Part shown: piece by piece, positions 11,144 through 22,769 of the stretch
Position numbering within the stretch: position 1 is the stretch's first letter
Layout: every line of letters starts with the position of its first letter
From: Malus domestica
Lineage: Eukaryota; Streptophyta; Magnoliopsida; Rosales; Rosaceae
Direction of reading: 5' to 3'
Assembly (NCBI RefSeq): GCF_042453785.1
Contig: NC_091665.1
Location: 25,015,501 to 25,079,500 of the forward strand
DNA: 64,000 bases
Position numbers and translations under genes: made by a program
Notes under the pieces: model-generated
Database searches by the model: none
The model's input: only the letters and a program-made list of their open reading frames with translations
What the model was told of the DNA's origin: nothing

Positions 11144-11697
11144 ACGTACAAACCCTGGATTCTATAATTTCTCTGAGCTTGATTCTGTGAACGTTCTTGA
11201 TGTGCGTCATGATTCCATGAACTCATTTAGAGCAATGAAGAAAATGGTGTATCCAAGGTTACGAAGAACATGGTGTGCCGAGGGTCACGTCATAGATGCT
11301 TTACTAAGCTAATGGCACTTTTCCACCCTTTTATGTGTTTGACTGTTTGAGCACCATGAAGAACATGGCTTATTTCATAGTTTGATGACCGTTCCTTCTG
11401 ATGTAGTAACCAAATGATTAGCAGCCCATGAGGGAATTTGTTTGATTGGATTGGTTGTAGATTACAATAAGTGCTACCTTAGCTTGCATATTCCTGCCAT
11501 TTGCGTTTGTATTTTCATCATCAGTATTCCGATCCATTTTCAATCAACATATCAAGGCATGCAAATGCTGATTTAGTTGATGCAACAGATGCAAACTCAG
11601 CTTGAAGAATTGGCTATATGAGGTGTAGGTGGAATCAGTGCACGACACTAATAAGTCGTGAATGCATTTGAAATCCAAGGCGTTTCAAGCTTATTAG
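10462..11697. other. F-box 3' region and intergenic DNA
   Basis: No coding frame is convincing here. The first ~100 bases probably hold the short last exon and 3' UTR of the F-box gene: acceptor-like AGs lie at about 10485 and 10540, with short open frames after them. The rest is AT-rich intergenic DNA with one long microsatellite. Confidence 0.5.
11082..11141. repeat. (CT)n microsatellite
   Basis: An uninterrupted run of about 30 TC units is visible directly. The open frame of alternating Arg and Glu across it is an artefact of the repeat. Confidence 0.97.
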
Positions 11698-11702
11698 TTG
11701 TT

Positions 11703-11909
11703 TTACATAGTCAAGTGCAAGGCGAAAGCAGTCGCACCAGGCGGCTTTAAAGGACAGACTTGCCTGCTCTTCAGGAATCTCTCCATGATTTCTGCGGCGT
11801 CAACAAGTTCAGGTGACCCAGCCAGCCATTGCAAGCAAAACAAGTCAATCCAAGTTGCCGTAGACACGAGGAGCTTTATGAGTGAAGGATTTATACTTTC
11901 TGCAAGCAC
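11703..11909 (-). CDS. Short unassigned open frame, possible gene fragment
   Basis: I do not recognise this 68-residue frame. Its composition is protein-like (MLAESINPSLIKLLVST, WIDLFCLQWLAG, LVDAAEIMERFLKS), with an amphipathic helical look and a GC content above its surroundings. Flanking DNA shows no matching exon that I can see. It could be an exon of an unannotated gene, a relic of a retrogene, or chance. An overlapping + strand frame of similar length also exists, which lowers confidence. Confidence 0.25.
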   Translation of the reverse strand: MLAESINPSLIKLLVSTATWIDLFCLQWLAGSPELVDAAEIMERFLKSRQVCPLKPPGATAFALHLTM

Positions 11910-11913
11910 CTAA

Positions 11914-12673
11914 ACCTACAAGGGGAGTTGTTAAGAGAGCCAATTCCTTGTTTAACTGAAAAGTAATTGACGAACAAATAAACTAAGTCTTTTATTTTCT
12001 TAAATTATGTATCTTTTTCCATGTATTTTACTAAACTTGTAAATGAATGAATGAATCATCAGTGTTTTTGGAGACATCTATCTTGTTTTCATCATTGGCA
12101 TTCAGATAACAACACAGTTTTATCCCACTGGCATTGGCTATATGAATCCTAAAATGCTACCATGTTTGATTTTGCGTTAAGTCTTCCGTTAGTTAGTTCC
12201 AACGACTCCATATCTTTTTTAAGTCTCTTTTCAAGTTTTCCTCTACTCTTTTTCCAAGTCTTCTCAAGTCATTTCTTAAAGTAAAAGAGTGCATCAGATA
12301 CATTGTGCTTCACACTATCTCGGTGTTAAATTTGGTAGCAGAGATTTAATCAAAACTTGTGAATCTAAGAATTTTTAACTTTCGATACAACAGATATTAG
12401 GGGATTCACATAAATCGATAGAAGCTTTTAACTACTCGAGCTACAAGCGTCATACGGCATGCGAGAATTTGAGAACCAGCATGAAACTAAATTGTCCTTT
12501 CTTCATCTACTACCAGGTCAAAACTATAGAGACCAACCTATTTCTACTGCTAATAAAGAATATACAACATTAGATCTAACAGCACCACGGGAGTTAGGCT
12601 TTAGACCCATCTCTGCACCTTCCTTTTGTCACATTAACCTACTTAATCTTAAACCGACCTAACGTTATCTTAG
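11914..12673. other. Intergenic region downstream of the RopGEF gene
   Basis: AT-rich and pyrimidine-rich sequence with no supported gene. It should contain the 3' UTR of the minus-strand RopGEF gene next to 12673. No canonical AATAAA on the minus strand stands out strongly. Confidence 0.4.
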
Positions 12674-15282
12674 TCAATCCCGTTCAGGAGCGTCGCCGGT
12701 AGTTCTCCTTGAGCTTAGGCTTCCGGCGTACGACCACACCCTCTCAAAATCAGCCGCGAGTAGTTTCTCTGACTTCTCGTCTAATATAACACTGCGCTTT
12801 ACACACAGAGGTGTCCTTCCTGGACTTCCAATAACTGGGGTGGAGGAACAGAAAGTCGGTGTTGCAAGTGGAGACGCGTAAGGAGTGTGTTGAATGGAGA
12901 AGGGGCTTGGCGACATCCGCTTCTGGATAGGAAGGCCACTCAAACCTCCCCTGCTGAAGATAGACACTGATTCCGCTGCAGCACATCGCTTGGTAGCATC
13001 GTCAACGAAGAGGACATCATCTATTCTTGCCATTATGTTAAAGGCCAGACTCTCCATAACTCTTGAGTAGCTTTCCAGAATTGACTGCCCCACATCCTGT
13101 AAAATCAACAACGAAAAATCCTTCAGAAACTTCATCCTCCGAGCATTTGTTCTTTTAAATATAGAAATTCGGAAGTTATTGCAGTGTGCAGAAAGTAACT
13201 AATAATGCGCAGTAAGGAATTCGGACAGTCAAAATTTCGCAAACCAAGGAATTCAACATATTTGTTAAACCACAGTTGAAAAATTGATGGATGAAATGCT
13301 TCACAACAACCCAATTTAAGGTGACAAATATTAAGTAATGTAACGTAGATGGATTATGCGTTTTAACGTAGATGGATAGGGAAAATATGCGATCAAATGT
13401 ACCTTGTTATACTGTATTTTGTTCATATCTAGTGAAGTTTGCGGGAGGCCAGGGAAACGATGCCTTAGGCTGTGTAAGAGGGTCTCTGCTCGTTGGGCCA
13501 GGAAATGGTTCTTTTCAGTATCAGCAACAAGGCCCTTGACCTTGCCCCCCCAAGATGCCCGTTTAGCTTTATGATTGTTGTGTTTCTTCTGGTCTTTTTG
13601 CTTCCAAACATGCACAGCTGCCTCAATTCTATTGGCTATCTCTAGAGTTTGATGTTCTGACGACAAGTCCAGGCAATCAAGAAGATGTTCGGGTGAAAAC
13701 TGGTCTGCAGTTATGTAACGATAAATGATATCGCCCAGACAATCCTTGCCATTCTATCAAGAATTGAAAAACAGATGGTGTCAAAAGAAATTTAAGATCA
13801 ATTAAGAGAAAGTTGTATGCAGAATATGCAGCATGAACTGAAAACTAAATCAACAAGACAAGATACGTATAAATATACGGCGGAAGCTAATAAAACAACA
13901 TTACTAGTCACTAATATAGTTAGCAAACGAGTAAAATCATGAAAAGAGATGTAGAAACCCATACCTTGGGCAACGTTTCCATGTATGCTCTCGGGATTTC
14001 CATCTCAACAAGCACACTACTATTAATCGCCATGGCCGCCTTCAATATCTGGTTGCAGCAGTCCCTACACTGCTGCAACTTCTTCCTTGTTTCACAGGAC
14101 AACCCATTTGGCGGAACTTTAGGATAGGGCAACCACCACTTCTCTTCCTGCCTAATCGAAGGCCTTCCACCCATAAACCCCTCACCCTCTTTCGAATCGC
14201 CCAAAATTATCCCCCGGTCAATATAGCAGAACTCCGTCTCACAAAATCCATCCAGCATACTAAGCAGCATTGCATCAAGCTTCTTTATGGCAGGTAGATT
14301 CACATACAAGTCAGAGCGCGGCCGCATCTCCATGACTTCATATGTACCCCCACCTGGAAACTGTTGTATTGAAGGCACAAGCTCAACAATTGAATCACTC
14401 ACACATAAGAGCCACTCCATTTCCCGGCGCCACATTGCCTTTCTCTGCGCTTTCAGCGGCTCTAACCTCCATAATTCGCCAAACACGGTTGCTGCAATTC
14501 CAACATAGAAAATTGAGTTCCGAAAACAGAACCTCCACACAAAATCGAAAAAATCTCGGCCAACATTACATAAGAATATGCATATTCCAAGAGGGATGTG
14601 ACTTACCAGAGAGATTGGTGATGGCATTTGAGATAGCAAGGGCAGTGCAGACTCCTTTCCCACCTCCGGACATGTCTTCTCCAAGCAAAAGCTTTGCGAA
14701 CCTCTCCTTCATCATTTCAACCTCTGCAATCATAAATAATTACAAAATAATTAAAATTTACAAAAACAAAGCAAATTATCTTAATTAGAACAGAATCAGA
14801 TCTGAGCAAAATTTTCTCAGCTGCACAGAAATTAGCACGTATTTTCACTCAGTTTTCAGGTTGTGAGTATTAAAGGACAATAATTTTCAGTACATTTTTC
14901 ACTATTTTCCCCTAAATTTTCTCGGAATCCAAACAGTGAGCTAGAATCTCCCTCAGAGTTTAAACAAAAATAGGAAACAAATAAATAAAACAAAACAAAA
15001 TGAAATACCAGATAAATCAGCATCTCGCTTCTCCGGATTCTCATCCCAAGCCACCACATCCTTCCCTCCGATCACCGGAAGCATCACCGGGGGCTGAAAA
15101 CAGAAATTTCCGGCAACCGGGCACGGAGACGACGTCATGGAGCTCGAAGCCCCTTCCGCGTCGAACCTCCTGCACGAGAAGCTGCTGCAACTCTCGGACT
15201 CGCTCACATCGGCGCTCAGGCTGTAGCTCCCGCACCGCTCGCTCTGCTGGTCCGAGCCGTCCTCCGACGACACACTCCCCAT
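12674..15282 (-). CDS. Rop guanine nucleotide exchange factor (PRONE domain, RopGEF1-like)
   Basis: The minus-strand exons are 15009-15282, 14607-14723, 13965-14491, 13403-13753 and 12674-13096. All junctions are GT-AG and in phase, giving 563 residues. The start MGSVSSEDG followed by a Ser-rich variable N-terminus resembles Arabidopsis RopGEF1. The PRONE domain (~residues 92-455) shows [47 protein letters not shown] and a conserved [15 protein letters not shown] block. The ~110-residue tail is Ser/Pro-rich, as in RopGEFs whose C-terminus is autoinhibitory. PRONE proteins activate ROP GTPases at the plasma membrane, downstream of receptor kinases, in polarised growth. An upstream in-frame ATG at 15321 would add 13 residues; I prefer 15282 by family resemblance. 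A CT-rich stretch lies ~200 bp upstream. Confidence 0.95.
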
Positions 15283-16504
15283 TGTCGTCCAGAAGATCCA
15301 AAACGAGCGTCGTCCGTACAAGCTCAGATCTCAGCCTCACATTCGCTGCCGTGAAGCCTTCCCCAGAGGATAAGAAGTGCAGAAGCAGTAGCAGTCGCGT
15401 GGTCGGAAGATTGCTGCACAGGCAAAAGTGATAAAGTGATGGATAAAAAAGTGCTTTCAGGTTTACTCACACTACACTCTTCCACTCTCTCTCTCTTTTC
15501 AACTTTCTCTCTCTAGAATTGCTAGTGTGACCGTCCACGGTGGGGTTGATGATGGAGGAGATGATGATGAGGGTGGCCCCAAAAAGCAAAAGTAACGCCG
15601 TTTGGTCTGTAGAGATAGAGCACCCGACACGGCCCTTTTTCCGCGGGACCCACCTTATGCGTTATGAGGATTACTGTGCTCGAGTGACGTGGCGATTTCT
15701 GCTGACGTGCAAGGGCATGGGGTGGGACCCGGGGTGGAGGGATTTCGCGTGGGAAAGATACCAAACGGCGGTTAGAGGTTGGTGAAGTGTTTTGTTTTCT
15801 TGTCATGGGAGAGAAAGTAACGGTGTGGACGTACCCGGTTTGCTTTCAGTGCGCTCGCATCCCAAATATGACTATTATTCTCGATATACGACATCGTTTT
15901 CTGTGTACGACTCTTTAATTGCAGTCATTAGTAATTCGTTCTGGGTAATTACGTTATTAAACAATTATTTTCGCGCAGTTTATTATCTTAATCCTACTTT
16001 ACTGATAATTAAGAGGACCTAAATTAACGACTCCCTTTTTTTAATTAAGTGGTACGACCTGGACCGTTGATCTGTTTTTGTAAGAGGAGTGGGGCCCCGC
16101 ATGACCATCGCCATGGCGGAGGGAATCTCCTTGAGCGGCGGACATGTATGAGCCGTCTGACATTGTGTGAACGACAAGGTATCCGGTCGGGATCCATATA
16201 CGTAACCGTATACTACGTTGTACAAAGTCTGTAACGATACGCTCACCCTAGAGACAGAGCATTTGCGGACACGTGGCGATAACTATTTTCCACGATGTAG
16301 ATATATGTGTGACTTCGTCGAAAATGTCTAATCGGGGGTCTGTTTGCGTATTGTTTTGACCCGTGAGAATTTAGGTGAGGTCCCCTGTAGAGTGTGTACT
16401 GCACGTGACCGACATGTTGCTCGCAAACACTAAGTCGACGGGTCGTGTACGTTAACTTGGATTGACCCACTTTGCGTGACGGACCAATGCATGTCGTAAT
16501 TTCC
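15283..16504. other. RopGEF 5' leader, promoter and intergenic DNA
   Basis: No gene seen. On the minus strand this holds the RopGEF leader and promoter. A short CT-rich block at 15480-15514 would be GA-rich in the transcript sense, a common plant core-promoter feature. Short frames in the fairly GC-rich 15.5-16.4 kb part look random and have no recognisable domain. Confidence 0.45.
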
Positions 16505-16709
16505 GGATTTGGATCCTATTCGGATTCAAATTATGGGAATTTTAGATATCATCACATTTTAGCTGTTTATCGTGCGGTTATAAATTATTTTAAAATTTTT
16601 ATTTAAAATTAAACATAAACAACACCTAATGAAAATTGATTACATAATACACAATAAACGGTTAGAATGTGAGAATCTAGATTCTCTCTCACAAATAGAA
16701 TTCTCATCC
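16505..16709. mobile_element. MITE (205 bp), same family as 46680-46877
   Basis: It is flanked by a perfect 9-bp direct repeat GTAATTTCC (16496-16504 and 16710-16718). Subterminal inverted repeats pair TCACATTTTAGCTGTTTATCGTG with the block near 16649-16672. The internal ATAAATTATTTTAAAATTTTTATTTAAAATT stretch (positions ~16580-16612) recurs in the copy at 46.7 kb. The 9-bp duplication suggests a MULE-type element. Confidence 0.8.
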
Positions 16710-16718
16710 GTAATTTCC

Positions 16719-18322
16719 ATCAGTATGGTTTTGTGTTGGTCGTGAAAGTTGAAGTTGACTTGACTTTTTGAACTCTTTTAGTGGAAAATTAATTTGGTTT
16801 TTTATTTGTATTTTTTAAGGTGGTATTGATAGGAATATTAATTGGTTTGAAATATTTTAGAGATTTGGGGTTAATGATGGGAAGATTAAAATATTAACGA
16901 TCCCAATGACATATGCAAATTAATTATCTTGGGTTGTTGATTCACATGCATGATGAACCTAACCCTGTGAATTATCCCAACATTTAAAATGCGTGTAGAT
17001 TAGTTCTAAAAACTTTGCTGATTGTTTGTTTAGGTTTTTTAAAATTAAATGATAGTGGTTTTATTAGAATGTTATTAAATTTGAGGGCCTTCCAAACCAA
17101 AGCGACTCAAAAATAAATAATAATGTTGCAAACTTAGGCCAATTTCATAGCAATCATATTATTGAAAATTTAGGGCGTGACAAGTGCCTCACCCCTCGCC
17201 ATAGTAGAGACTTTGCACACAAAATCACATACAAAGTTTGGATGGATTGCACCAAACAAACGACACATGCCTACAAGATCAAATCTAACACGGACAACAC
17301 TAATACCTAGAAAGCCCACATAAAAAATAGGGTAAATTACATAAAACTACCTCTACTATTGGGTCAGTCACAGTTTCATACCTCATCTTACGAATTTGTT
17401 GTCTACTTCCTTCCCTTATGACAACTTTCTCTTTTGATCCTCTAGTCATTGCTTGGCATTGGGTTTTCGATTCTTATCCGTTGAGTTATGTGTTAATTAA
17501 GGGCAAAGTCCGAACATGTTAGAATCCTCATTAAAAGGGATTATGCGAACTGCACATGACATTAGTGATGAAAAAAAAATTAAATACCCAAACTCAACCC
17601 GAAAAAAACCCAAAATCATAAATCCCAAAAAATGCAGTAACGGATACAAGAGCATTTCAATCTCTTCATATCATTATTTATATAAAGAAAAAGGTTCCAA
17701 CAAGATCACCACGATGGCAATTCAATATTATGCCAAAGATGTTACGGCTTAATTAGGCACTTGGAGAGTTGGGGAAAATTGCAGCATGGTTATGAAATAA
17801 TCGATTCGTATGTGTAGAGACATGAAGAGATCGAAATGCTCTTAAGTGATTTTGACGGAATGTAAGAGCAGGAGCAAGATTGATGTGTAAAGTACAGCAC
17901 GTGAGATGACATTCATCGATTTTCAACATAAAGGAACCAACATAGAAAAAGCCGGCAACTTTCTTACTCATCAACTCATTTCAAGTTTCTCATTTTTCTC
18001 ATGCCACCCACGTAAACGTTGAGAACCATTTGTCAACGGGCCGATGTATTTGGGCAGGCCTTTTGTTTCTTGAGCAGCAAGCGTCTGGATTTATTATTTT
18101 GGGCCTTTTGATTTAACCCAGTAAAGGCCCACTTAGTTCGCCAGCTGCTACCCAGAAACCGTAACCGCTTTTGTTTTTGTTCTGTTTCTGTCTGTGAACG
18201 GAACACGTTCCCAGAGTCCCAGTAACTCTTCACATCACATCACATCGCTACTGAGCGGAGTTGGAGAATATCACCACCGTCGTCGCAGACGATCAAAACC
18301 CTAAAGCGTGTGCCCGAACAAG
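16719..18322. other. Intergenic region and CCDC124-like gene promoter
   Basis: No convincing gene. About 17330-17500 has the look of a dispersed repeat (GGTAAATTACATAAAACTACC start) but no matching second end was found. The final ~120 bp before 18323 carry the leader of the coiled-coil gene. Short open frames at 17516 and 17753 have no domain character. Confidence 0.4.
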
Positions 18323-20564
18323 ATGCCGAAAAAGATGGGTTTGAATAGCAAGGCGGAGGCCGCCAAGGCTCGGAAGAGCTCCACCGAAGCCGAGCGCAAG
18401 GAGCGCGAGGCTCGCGAGAAGGAGGAGCAGTACTGGCGCGAGGCCGAGGGCAGCAAGTCCCGCGCGGCAAAGAAGCGCGAGGAAGAAGCCGAGAAGCGAG
18501 CGGAGGCCGCCGCGCGGAAAGCCGAGGCGCGCCGATTGGCGGAGCTGGAGGAGAAGGAACTCGAGAAGGCGGGGAAGAAGCCCGATAAGAAGGTCGGGCG
18601 AGTCACGATCCCGGTTCCAAAGGTGACCGAGGCCGAGCTGAGACGGCGGAAAGAGGAGGAGCAGGCGGCGTTGGAGAAGAAATCGGATGAGGTGAAGAAG
18701 AAGCAGAGCCGTACGGCAGAGGAGGAGGAGTATGAGAGGATGGTGGTGGTGGAGAATAAGAATCGGGATGATTCGATTATTGAGGCGAGGACGGTGGAGG
18801 AGGCGGTTGCGCAGATGTCGGTGGCGGAGAGCTTGCCGGTGGATCGCCACCCGGAAAGGAGGCTCAAGGCTTCGTTTAAGGTACATTTTCTATGTTATTG
18901 GGAGAATTTGGGGTTTGTTTGGTTAGGGGGATTGGATTGCATTGGTTTCGATTAGCTTTGAAATATAAAATCTAATGCATTTACATAGAATTGTTGTCGT
19001 TTGTATCGAATAACTGAGCTTTAGGAATTAGGACTAGTACTGTACGAGCTTGAAGCTCTAGCAATATTAGAGTAACAAATCGACTCGGCATTGAAAATAT
19101 ACGATACGAACGAATGCAAACGAAAGCCTTGTAGAAGACAGCTTAGTCTGTTATATGCCGCAATGATTTCATTTTGCTCAAATGGTTGTGATCAGCTACT
19201 CGAAAGTATGGGTGTGCATTAGCATGCTTGATTGCTTGTGTTGGCACCGAAATCTTTGCAATGTGTTAGTAGAGCACCTCTTTTAGACAGACGGGGTTGC
19301 CTCTTGAGTTCTGAGCGTTTTTCATTTTCTCATGGACGACAAATGTAGCTTAAAGCGATGAACTTGAACTTCTACGTCATTTCTTTATACTCGTGATCTC
19401 AGTAATTTGTAGCTAGCATCCTGTAAGAGGAATTCATGTTGCACAATTTATGATGTAGCAGTGCTCTGTTGGTTTTTTGTAGCGGTCTTATGAGTGAAAT
19501 TCATGTGTTCTTTTTGTAGACTGTCTTAGCTGTTCCATTTCTCAAAACAATAGCTGAAGTTTTGTAGGTTTTATTTTATTTGTTCATGCACGGATGTATC
19601 TCATATTTGATGCCTCTTGTGGAATGGCTGCTTAAATTTTTACGATTCTTGTAATTATCGTTGCTGCCCCACTTCAATAGTACAGTATTGTCGACTGCTG
19701 GCGAAATATAACGTTAATTGTTGGCGTTTCCTGAATAATAGTAATTGTAGGGGCTATTGGTAGAAGCTAAGTCATTTTCTTAGGAGCACTGATTTCTTTT
19801 GTTAACAACTACGGAACTTTTCCATCCATGTCTTTTTAAACTTTCATTGATAATTCAGCCGTTGGTAAGAATCAATTTTACCTTTTGGTGCTTGCTGCTT
19901 TGATCTTATTAAATTTTGACATTAGTGATTTCTTCTGTGTTTATAATGTGACGAGTTCGTGTAATAATTGTAGGCTTTTGAAGAAGCTGAGCTCCCCAGG
20001 CTGAAGGAAGAGAAACCAGGTCTTACGCACAATCAATACAAGGACATGATATGGAAGCTGTGGAAGAAATCTCCGGATAACCCTCTAAATCAGGTTTAGT
20101 TTTGTCTCGGATATACACACAGTCATTGTTTGTGAGATAATTACTTGTATTAGTCAACGTAAGTAAGTTTCGCACTTTATACAAAGAACCTTCAATCCAA
20201 TCATAACATGACAATGCCAACCTAATAATAATGTCTAACCCCCTGCCCCCGTACTAGATGCTAGGACTTACTTATGCCGTTTTCTCTGGTAAAGTAAAAT
20301 TTATTGTTCCTGTACAGTGCTTTGAGATTTAAGTCTTTGAATTGTTATCCTCATTCATATATTGGTTGCCCCAATGTATAGTGTTTTGTTAAATACGTTG
20401 ACCCATGGTGATGGCATTTGATATGAGTATTTAATGGGGATTTGTGTTTGTCTAGCATATATCTGTGCTGTCAATCATCCAAGCTGGTAGATTTGTGTCA
20501 CATGTTCGGATGTGTAGAGCGTTATTAATTAGTTAGTTAATCAAATTTGCAGCTTGCTGAGTGA
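18323..20564 (+). CDS. CCDC124-like coiled-coil protein (Oxs1/Lso2 family)
   Basis: Exons 18323-18880, 19974-20093 and 20553-20564 join in phase 0 with GT-AG introns, giving 229 residues. The start is MPKKMGLNSKAEAAKARKS. A Lys/Glu/Arg/Ala-rich coiled coil (~residues 10-85) and a middle motif VGRVTIPVPKVTEAEL follow. The conserved C-terminal block is LPRLKEEKPGLTHNQYKDM, then IWKLWKKSPDNPLNQ, ending LAE. The family (human CCDC124, yeast Lso2) binds the ribosome between subunits and acts in recovery from dormancy; use of that role in plants is inference. The first exon is GC-rich and the ~1.1-kb first intron AT-rich. The tiny third exon (four codons including the stop) is the weakest part. Confidence 0.9.
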
Positions 20565-22079
20565 TCACCTCGCATCCTCACCATGCACTGGGCATCTGAG
20601 CTTTTTCTCCTGGGCTGGTTTTCTTGATTTCATCATCCTGTCCACCGACGTACATGTGTAATTTGAAACACATATGTGGTTTCTGCCCTACTGTATGTGC
20701 TACATCCGCTTCTTGAAACATAATCCGAATAATATGCAATCTTCGCTCGATTGGCCTAATTAACTCCTTACATATTCACAGAACTTTTGTTCAGATGGAG
20801 TCTGCTGTAAAACTGGTAATTGTTATTTAACATTTTCATCTTCTTATGTTCCGTTAAAAATCCGAAAGTAACAACCGGATTTTCGGGACATCACAGCGTG
20901 GTCGAATTATTGTGGATGATGTGTGTTATCATATTTTTAGGTGGCAGTGTCTTGTATTGTATACATGCTAGCGAAGCAGGCATATTATTGGACCCGTATC
21001 TGCTGGTTTATTGGGACCAAGCTCTTAAAGAAGCTCTCCATCTTATCTTTTAATTTTTTTCACCATATCTTTCTGATTAATTCCTGGTTTGCAATTTATT
21101 TCTTGCTGCAACCAACTCTTAAAATTCGTTCAACTTTGCACACACGATCATACAGGAAAAAAGACGAAAAGAAAAAAGAAAACGAAAAAGAACGCTTTTC
21201 CGGCGCAACCTTCTAATACGGTTTGGTTTGGTTTAGGTTTCCAATCGTACTCGAGTTGGTTCGATTTAGGCCGTAGACTTAGGTGGAATGAAATTGGAGA
21301 AAATTTCTTGCGGATGAAGAGATGAAATTTTGAAAGAGTTGACGCCAAACTCAAGTGGTTTAAAAATTTCAGCATAAAATTACACTTTTTTCAGTATAAA
21401 ACCCGAATCAACGTAATAACCGTTGTAAGCAACGCTTTCTGCCTCGATTCATAATATTTGTACGTTGAAAGTGATTTCTGCATTTTCTCCTTTGCACATT
21501 CCGAACTTTTTGAAGTATTGTGAAGGAGGATGTGGCCCATTCACCGCACTACAATAAAAGCATTGCAATTATTCTGTGATTCTTGAGTACCCCACTTTTG
21601 GAGCTCTTATTTATGATTTTAAGCAAACACCTAATTACCGCGGCTATTCAATCTTATAATTACCGACAAAATCAAACAAATTCCAACCAATGTTTAATTT
21701 GACGCCGTTACCGTCTAATAAATACTTATGTTAAAAAAGTGTCTATCTGTTTAGTAGATGATTGACACGCAGTAAATTAGTGACATGAGAGAATCTCTTG
21801 CCTGTTTAAGAATATAACACGTGTTAATAATGCGTTTCATCTTCGCGTTTTTTAATCCTGTCAGAGAGTACAACACTTGAACAGTTGCTAACTCCCTTTG
21901 GAAATGGTTGTATTCTGCCATTAATATCTAACCACTATTGGTAACCACTTAAACCCATCACCTACTTCAACATTATCTCAGAAAACTCAAGGCTTAAGGT
22001 GGAAGGTGCCATAACCAGAAATGAAAGCAAGGCTACTCTTCGGTTGTGCAATGAAGTGGTGCTGATTTTTTGGCCCCAA
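20565..22079. other. Intergenic region, 3' UTR and kinase promoter
   Basis: The 3' UTR of the CCDC124-like gene should occupy the first few hundred bases. I see no other gene. A-rich and GGTTTGG-type tracts lie near 21160-21240. Short frames in 20.8-21.4 kb lack domain character. Confidence 0.4.
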
Positions 22080-22725
22080 ATGTTATCATTCAGGTCCAAG
22101 AAATCGAAGAAGAGGACGATAATTGTCGGTCTGAAATCAGATAATTCAAGCAGAGAAATGCTTCTGAGATTGCTCATTGCTGTTGTAAAACACAGGGACA
22201 GTGTGATTGCTGTTCATGTTCAAGAGAACGATGATTCTTTTGATCCCAACACTTTCCACATCCACGAAGATTTCTGCAAGTCCAAGCAGGTAAACTCCTT
22301 TTACTTGGGAGCTTATGGCATTGGCTTTTGGCTTATGGCTTTTTCTTTGCAGGTGGATTTCCAACTAAAAGTGTGCATTGCAGATTCTTACATTTCTGAA
22401 TTAACCTACCAAGTCAGGATCGGCTTTGCATCAATCCTTGTAATTGGTTGCAGCCTCTCAGGGTAATGAAACTAATAACCCCAATCTCTCTCTCTAGCGA
22501 TATTGTAAACTAATCTAAATTACGAGGAGGGGGACTTGAATGAGGGTGTGGAGGGGAACTTGTCGTATCCCTGCGCCCACCCCCTCTCTCCCTGATGCAA
22601 TATTCTAATCTAATCTAAATTATGAGAGATTAAAACGGTATTCTAAATTAATCTGAATTACAAGGAGGGGTTTGGAACTAATTTGCAGGGGTAAACTGCT
22701 CTAGCCAACTTAGTTACGCATGAGA

Positions 22726-22769
<44 letters not shown>

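Noticed and set aside
11001..11210. Minus-strand open frame of alternating Arg and Glu
   Set aside because: It is translation of the (CT)n microsatellite at 11082-11141.
15000..15431. Plus-strand open frame over RopGEF exon 1
   Set aside because: Shadow of the minus-strand coding exon. It has no domain and is low-complexity Ser/Arg.
17330..17500. Possible MITE starting GGTAAATTACATAAAACTACC
   Set aside because: No matching inverted end or target duplication was found within 2 kb, so it is noted only as repeat-like sequence.
18293..18886. Long minus-strand open frames opposite the CCDC124-like exon 1
   Set aside because: They are antisense shadows of a GC-rich, Lys/Glu-rich exon; the + strand has family motifs and proper splice sites.
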